Source: Zygnema cylindricum
Taxonomy: Eukaryota > Streptophyta > Zygnematophyceae > Zygnematales > Zygnemataceae
Direction of reading: 5' to 3'
NCBI GenBank assembly: GCA_037447655.1
Contig: JBBHKE010001107.1
Coordinates: 20,310-84,309, forward strand
DNA length: 64,000 nt
Below, piece by piece: positions 58,142 through 64,000 of the stretch (the stretch's first letter is position 1; each line of letters starts with the position of its first letter). The notes under the pieces were generated by a model. It saw nothing but the letters and a program-made list of their open reading frames with translations. It made no database searches and was not told the origin of the DNA. The position numbers were made by a program, and so were the translations under genes.

Positions 58142-58842
58142 ATGGAGAAAAACATCCTCGCTTCCCTTAAAACTACAATCCAAAACGAACTTCGAAAATC
58201 AAAAAATGGTGAAATTGCTCAGTATTACCTAGTGAAATAAAGCAGAGCCGCTTCAAATTGTTGGAAAAAATTTGAGCATGTCTATGAAGTTAGAACATCA
58301 AACAAATACATGGTAAAGGGGGTAGGTTTTGTGGCTTGTAATACATGTTTCATAGTTTATCAATACAAGTCAGCAAACGATACTTCAACAATCAATACTC
58401 ACACACGTTTAGATTCGGCCGACATGGATAATTCAAGAGGACTTCTTCGTAAGTTTCTTTCAAAAACGAAGGCGAAAACGAGTGACCGAAAAAAAATTGC
58501 GAAAATGGTGGCGTTGATGTGTTGTGAGGACCTTCGACCATTTTCGATAGTCGACTGTTCATGTATGATTTATTTTAAATTCTATTTAATATGGCTTGAG
58601 TGTAAATGTCATTATAACTTGTTTGTTCATAAATTTATAAATTTGAGCTTAGTTTGTCATGATATTGTTTTTTATTTGTCTTTCCATAAAAAAAAAATCA
58701 TTTCGTTAGAAACCTTATTTATTAATAATGGTTAGTACTTGTATGATATTTTTTTATTGTTTTTTTTGTTTTTTTCCCTAGGTTTTCAAGCATTTTGTTA
58801 AGCATTGTTTGATGTTGGTGTTTCGTCCAACGAAAGTGTTGT
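58142..58842 (+). pseudogene. hAT (Hermes-like) transposase remnant, copy 2
   Basis: Here the start codon is present (MEKNILASLKTTIQNE). TAA interrupts after YYLVK. The BED finger has lost its last Cys (THTR for THTC) and the sequence then runs uninterrupted to DLRPFSIVDCSC. After the intron (CCCTAG acceptor) GFQAFC is intact, but TAA replaces the next codon, which is CAA in copy 1. The sequence is truncated by Copia C at 58842. Non-functional. Confidence 0.8.
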
Positions 58843-59747
58843 CATCATATCTGCTACCATCTTCTTATCTGGCAGATAACTAAGCTTTAAAATTATGTTC
58901 ATCAGCTTCTCTCTTACAAAATGCAACTTGATATCAATGTGTTTGCTTTTGAAACGATGACTCGGGTTAGATGCAAGTGTTATTGCTACCTCGTTGTCAC
59001 ACCACACTATTTGAGGTCCAGATTGCATGAAACGAAGTTCTTCAAGGAGAGACTTTACCCAAAGTAGCTCCTTTACACCTAAGCTGGCTGTCATGTATTC
59101 AACCTCCATTGTAGACTGAGATGTGACTTTCTGAAGCTTGCTACTCCAGCAGCATGTTCCACTTCCAATCTTCAGAATGAATCTGGTGGTGGAGCAACGG
59201 CTTGGCAAGTCTCGTAGCTCGCATCGCTCCAAGTCTGAAGTTTGACTTCATCTCTGCCAAGAGCAAGTCGCAGATTATGTGTCCCTTCAAGATATCTAAG
59301 AGCCCTCTTCGCTGCCTCCCAATCCGATCTCCTCGGATTTTGTAAACTGCGGCTTAAAACACCGACTACTGCCGCATTGTCTGGCCGTGTGCATTCATGA
59401 AGTAGATTAGGCTACCAACAATCTGACGGTATGGAATGGTAGCTAGCTATATAATTTGCCTCCCATGATTCCAAGGTGTCATCAAAAATAACTCCTCCAT
59501 CGGTCTCGATTTCTTCAAATTTTTGCTTAAACTCCATGGGAGTGGCACTTCCTTTTGCCTCTGCCATGCCGAACTTCTCAAGCATATTCCCAATCGCTTC
59601 CCGCAACATTAGATAGATTATTCTCCTATCTTTATCCCTTTCTACTTGAATTCCAAGAATATACTTTGCCTCCCCTAAATCTTTCATCTCAAATCTGGAA
59701 TTCAAGGCTGCCTTTGTTTTAATAATCTCATTTACTGACTTACTTAG
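58843..59747 (-). pseudogene. Copia C fragment: RT tail and RNase H
   Basis: Minus strand. 59705-59412 encodes NSRFEMKDLGEAKYILGIQV and MEFKQKFEE. 59232-58843 encodes GTCCWSSKLQKVTSQSTMEV, CDNEVAITLASNP, KHIDIKLHFVREK and VADMM. It is closely related to Copia B and frameshifted in between. It is cut on the left by the hAT/duplication boundary and on the right by a TA-type MITE. No LTR. Confidence 0.82.
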
Positions 59748-59749
59748 TA

Positions 59750-60297
59750 CGCTGTGAATCGCTATTAGAGTAAAGGAATAAATAGTGTAAAAAAAAATAG
59801 TGTTATTAACACTAATCGGGATTTTTTTTTTTTTGAAAAAAAATATATATACTAATTAATCCCTAACTATAATTTGGGTTGTCCTGAATAATAAATATCC
59901 GCCCTTTGGATGTCTACAGTAATATGTGTATCGGTACAAAATCTGACAATTCTTACGCCATCGCGCTGTTCACATGGTCGACGGACGAACATATGAGAAT
60001 GTGATTTTTGTCGACGAGTTTGCATCTCTTTCTTCCAGTGCACATTCACATGTGTGCGCAATAATGTTAAGTGTCTTTTAATGCCTTTGTAATTCAAAAA
60101 GTACCATTTCGTACGGAAATATCCTATTCATACGCCACACTATTTCCATCGCAGTGTACTTCCATTATTAACGCTAATTGAAAAAAAACCCTAATTAGAA
60201 TAATGGAAAAAATAGAATTATGGATTGTATTTCGGGTTTTTTTTTTGAAAAAAGGGCACCGAATTGGCGTTATATACTCTAGTAGCGATTGACGGTG
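59750..60297. mobile_element. TA-type MITE
   Basis: TA|CGCTGTGAATCGCTATTAG to AGTAGCGATTGACGGTG|TA, 548 bp, non-coding, inserted at the broken end of Copia C. Confidence 0.65.
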
Positions 60298-60360
60298 TAG
60301 TATAGTGCCATTTTAAATAGTGTGGCTAACGTACAGAACTGTTCTTAGTGTCATTCGTTA

Positions 60361-60905
60361 CAGAACCGCGAATCGTTATTAGTGTCAAAGTTTAAATAGT
60401 GTTGAAGAAAGTTTACCGTAATTGATGCTAATTAAGAATTTGAAAATTTTCAAAAAAAAGGTGTATTCTAATTTCGGCGTTTATGCTTATTTGGGAACAT
60501 CAAAAATGGAAAATTCGCCGCACGATTATATACATTAATATATGTATCCGTACAAAATATTGGAAATCGTACGCCGTCGCGAATCTAAAATATCCGTACA
60601 TGCTATACTAATTTACGTGTCAGACTAATCACGTATTTTTTTAGCGCACGTTCCTATGCGTGCGCGTCTGATTTAATTCATTTTTTTTAAATTTTCACTT
60701 GAAAAGGTACAGTTATGTACGGTCTGACATCAACCGTGCACCACACTATTTAAATTTTAGTGTACTTTCAAGTTTTACGCTATTTTGTACGGTACCTTAA
60801 TTAACGGTCAAGAAAAAATTAAAATCATGTAACCTATTTGAGGAAAAAAATCAAAATTTTAAGAACCCAAATTAGTGACCTTGACACTAATAACGATTCG
60901 CGGTG
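60361..60905. mobile_element. TA-type MITE
   Basis: Left end CCGCGAATCGTTATTAGTGTC and right end GACACTAATAACGATTCGCGG are inverted repeats about 545 bp apart. The outer bases of the left end are altered. Confidence 0.6.
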
Positions 60906-61034
60906 TGCCGTATTAACGAAAAAAATACAAATAATGATTTAATACATGCCGTTATGATGTACCTGGGTTTCACAAACCGTGACGTGAAACTGTACGTTTT
61001 GACAAAATGCGTTTTTACAAACCTCGTAGTGAAA

Positions 61035-61240
61035 ACGTCACAATACTTTGTACTCTTTGGTATCGTGGAAGTACAAGACATCATGATTGGCGTCGCAAAT
61101 CTGACACGGTACTGTAGTTAGCTATTCATTTCGCAAATCATAGGGAACGCGACAAAGCGTCGCAAATCTGATACGGTAGTACACTATTCATTTCACAAAT
61201 ATTAGGGAACGTGACATATCGTAATTATTGGCTTTCATAC
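61035..61240. repeat. Third copy of the duplicated flank, without the MITE (empty site)
   Basis: CTTTGGTATCGTGGAAGTAC to AATTATTGGCTT matches 53700-53837 joined directly to 54389-54450, with a single TA at 61177-61178 where the CACCGCCAATCG MITE sits in the other two copies. Confidence 0.85.
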
Positions 61241-62520
61241 GTCGTACATTGGTTAATTTTGTACTTTTTCGGTTACGGGCGGGCACGGTTAGTCGCGAGA
61301 AATCGAGATTCGGTTAAATTTTATTTTCGTAAACGCCGGTCGGTTAACGGTTAACAATTTTGGAGCGTGACATAACTTGGTCGGGCGTCGATTACTAAGA
61401 TTTAGAAAAAAAAAAAAACGGTCGGTTTCGGTTATGTAAAATTTTGACTTTTGCGACCTCTGCCAGAGAGGGAGAGAGAAAGTGGAGAAGAAAAAGTGAA
61501 AAAACCAAATATATCAACCAGCTATATATCGCTAATCGATACATAGGCGATATTCCGGTCGATGAATACCGAACCGCCAAACCTAGCGAAAACCGGTACT
61601 TCGGTTAGTCAGCCGTACTGAAAACCGCCGGTACGGTTACGGTACGGAACACGACAATTTTGTCAAAAATCCAAGATGTCAACAAATTTCGCCTTCCATT
61701 TCAAGTCAGCCTTTGCGTGACGCCACAAGACAGATGTCACGTATCTCGGCGACCACATTTACTACCGACATTTTAGAAGGTCTCCTGACTGTACGGCTGG
61801 AGTTTTGAGTCCAAATAACGTCACCTCCTGCATGAAATAAACCAATAGAAACCAACGAGCCGTACCGAACCTAGAGGAACCCAGCCGAACTGAGTCGAAC
61901 CACAGAAAATAATCCGAAGCGTACCGAAACGGAAAGACCGAACTTTTCCAACCATTCCGGAGTCAGCCAAACAAACTTTGTAACGAAGAAATCGAATCTA
62001 GGCGCGACAAGCTGCCGTTTGGTAGTTCAAACAATGTAGCCCCCAATGGGACCGTCGAAACTGGTCACAGGTAACAGGATGGTAATCTTTGGAACAGAGT
62101 AACTCTGTCGTCCGACCTCCGTTAGGCGCAAAATAAAGTGCGTTCCGTTCAGTTAAGACAATAGAAGAATCTGGTGTGACTGAGTGGGCTCCTTTCTCCG
62201 TACTTTAATGACCGTACAGAGGAAAAAGGCCCGGGAATCCTTGGTAAGATAAATGGGGTGCCTGTGAAGCACACGAGCTTGACAACTATCGAGCGTGCCG
62301 GATATCATCAGAGGAGGGCCCACTACCCGGGTAATTGGCATTGGAGTCCTGCAAACAACCTTCCCCACAATGCGAATGCTCCCCACAACCATGCTTGTGC
62401 CCAATGCCGCCCGTCTTGTTCATGTGGGTATGCATGCAAAGGTGGGGATGAGTGCTTGGGGAGGGCGAAAAGATATCACCTCCCCCCCCCTCTCCTTAGA
62501 GGTGGAGCCGGGTCCTTGAT
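61241..62520. other. No gene recognised; right part may be gypsy 3' LTR
   Basis: 61260-61660 contains CGGTTAAC- and ACCGGT-rich words like those at 53500-53660. From about 62520 leftward the sequence follows the gypsy polypurine tract and probably is its 3' LTR, but the other LTR is outside the window. Confidence 0.4.
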
Positions 62521-64000
62521 TTCACCCCCTCTTAGTCAACTGTGACTAAGACTTTTGAATAATTACCTCCCCAATTCGCAGTTCCCGCAGAACCAGAGAA
62601 CAGAGGGTTTTAGACGAGGGTCCCAAGGGGAGGGAGATAAGACAGGTGCCAACACTGGTCGCATCGATCACAGACATGTACAGAATTCTGGGAGGAAGAG
62701 GAGAGGCATTCTGAGGAACACAAAGGTTGATCAGCAAAATAGGTAAGGTGAAAAGTAGGTTCGTCTTCCAATCCCCGGAGGTGACAAGGAGCCACATTGA
62801 TATGATTTTCTTTGATCCTCCGCCCATCCTTCCCTTCAAGTGTCAAGACCCCCTCATTGGAGACTTCCGCTACTTTCAAGATCACCCTTCCTGCTGAAAT
62901 GTCCAGAGTGTCCTTTTTATGTTGCATCCGATACACGAAATCCCCGGGAAAAAATCGCCGTTGCCGCGCGACAAAATTCCCGCTCCGACGTTGCGAATAC
63001 AAGAGTTGATATCGGTGCTGAGCTGCTTGTAAATTCCCCATGGCCTGAGGTATTTCCCGGTGAAATACTTTGGCCCTATCGGCAATCAATTTTTCGACCG
63101 TTCCCTTGCTGTTTATCTCCGGAAGGACAACTGCTTGGGCCGAAGTAGCGCCGTGGAGGATGGGATGTCGTCTGAACAAAATGAAATATAGACTGTAGGA
63201 GTGGAGGGATGCTTGCCGGCTAAATCGGTACCCCATGGCGATCCAAGGCACCCTTCTATCCCACTCTCCTAGATCCTCTTCCACAACATATTTATGGAGT
63301 GACCGCTTCACTCTTTGTACGCACTTTTCGGCCAAACCGTCGACTTGTGGGTGGTCTCGGCTGGTCAGCCGGTGGTTGATGAGGCACAATTCCAACAAGT
63401 TCGAGAATTCTCCCGCAAATTTGGAGCCCTGGTTGGTTAGAACTTTGGCACGGGCCCCAAATTGGGAAAGCACTCTCTAGAAGAATGCGTCCGCAATCGC
63501 CTTAGACTCCTTCCTAGGTAAGACCACCAATTCGATCCACTTGGAAAAATGCTTTATCATTACCAATACAAAACGGTTCCCTCGTCGGCAAGTGGAGAGA
63601 GGACCCAGCAGATCCAGAGAACACCGATAAAACATTCCCTTGATGGGGAGGGAATGAAGCTGAGCACCTCTTTTTTTGTCAAAAGCTGCTTTGACTCAGT
63701 CAGAGGAGGAACATGTCTGCACAATCCGGATGACTTGGGTCCGCAACCCGTGCCACCAGTACGGTCCTGCGACCAAGGAGGCGGTCCGTTTGTGAGTCCC
63801 ACGTCAATAGAGCCCACGTTTGTGCTTACCGCCGTATACTTACCCTTTCCCCGTAGAATTAGGCCTTCACCCGTCTACCCTGCTCCTTTCACCAAGGAGG
63901 GGGCCGGCTGTCCCTCTGAGAATAAAAATTGGAAGTGGTCGTCACACCGGTAAAACCCGTCTTTGCCTGGTGGAGGAACCAGCGTCCTGGCATGACCACC
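62521..64000 (-). pseudogene. Ty3/gypsy 3' pol: integrase and PHD-like finger, runs off window
   Basis: On the minus strand from 64000: an H2C2-like approach, then RVKAAFDKKRGA-type linker, SLDLLGPLS (first catalytic Asp), VMIKHFSKWIELV, TNQGSKFAGEF (second Asp), SRDHPQVDGLAEKCVQRVKR (catalytic Glu) and the FPGDFVYRM C-terminal domain. The frame 63473-62610 continues to CDRCDQCWHLSYLPP. In a neighbouring frame comes WFCGNCE, together the Cys pattern of a PHD finger. In-frame stops lie upstream of 63473 (TAG after ADAFF) and near 63690, and a frameshift breaks the PHD part. A polypurine tract AAGAGGGGG before TGAAATC (about 62521) marks the likely start of the 3' LTR. RT and gag would lie beyond 64000. 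Confidence 0.8.

Larger units (their letters stand above)
56554..58842. repeat. Segmental duplication, copy 2
   Basis: Direct repeat of 53139-55414, offset 3,415 bp at its start. It begins inside hAT-MITE sequence, so a genomic segment rather than one transposon was copied. It ends in the second hAT exon where Copia C begins. Confidence 0.9.

Overview
This is a gene-poor, repeat-dense stretch of a nuclear eukaryotic genome: spliceosomal GT-AG introns, two short N gaps (3671-3680, 21413-21422), long CT- and AT-rich simple repeats, and transposable elements nested in each other. The species cannot be named from sequence alone. Copia elements with UBN2-like gag, a Ty3/gypsy element with a C-terminal PHD-like finger, a secreted LysM-like gene and subterminal-type palindromes fit a green-lineage host (streptophyte alga or early plant) best, but this is inference.

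Host-like genes are few. At 3046-3857 (+) there is a two-exon gene for a small secreted LysM-like cysteine-rich protein. At 7799-8890 (+) there is an intact 363-residue secreted or membrane-anchored cysteine-rich protein with metallothionein-like CxC clusters. A tail-to-tail inverted, frameshifted paralogue lies at 14626-15611 (-). Their shared 3' flanks show that several kilobases were duplicated in inverted orientation, and a decayed Copia fragment sits between them.

26.0-32.9 kb holds a decayed pogo-like (DDE/D) transposase gene on the minus strand. Introns can be placed, the N-terminal region is rich in 47-codon charged repeats, and short GTCGTCGCT palindromes occur only in its introns and 3' flank. 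A solo Copia LTR (28809-29868) is inserted in it.

36.5-53.2 kb holds two near full-length Copia elements, both minus strand. Copia A (36508-43950) is older, frameshifted and split by a solo LTR (39919-41028, target duplication GTA[T/G]A). Copia B (46874-52703, target duplication GCGAC) is young and is inserted in an 8-bp-TSD, hAT-type MITE (46340-53241). In all four LTR types seen here the gag start codon lies inside the LTR. In A and B the primer-binding site just downstream matches the anticodon arm of initiator tRNA-Met and is itself read as gag codons.

53.1-58.8 kb is a direct segmental duplication carrying two decayed Hermes-like hAT transposase copies and a TA-type MITE, whose empty site is present at 61177. 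58.8-60.9 kb holds a Copia fragment and two more TA-type MITEs. 62.1-64.0 kb is the 3' end of a Ty3/gypsy element running off the window.

The rest is mostly MITE families: Harbinger-like elements with GTCCCC termini and TAA/TTA duplications, TA-type elements with CACCG...CGATT termini, hAT-type CATAGTTC elements and TGTTGGGTATCG-type elements.
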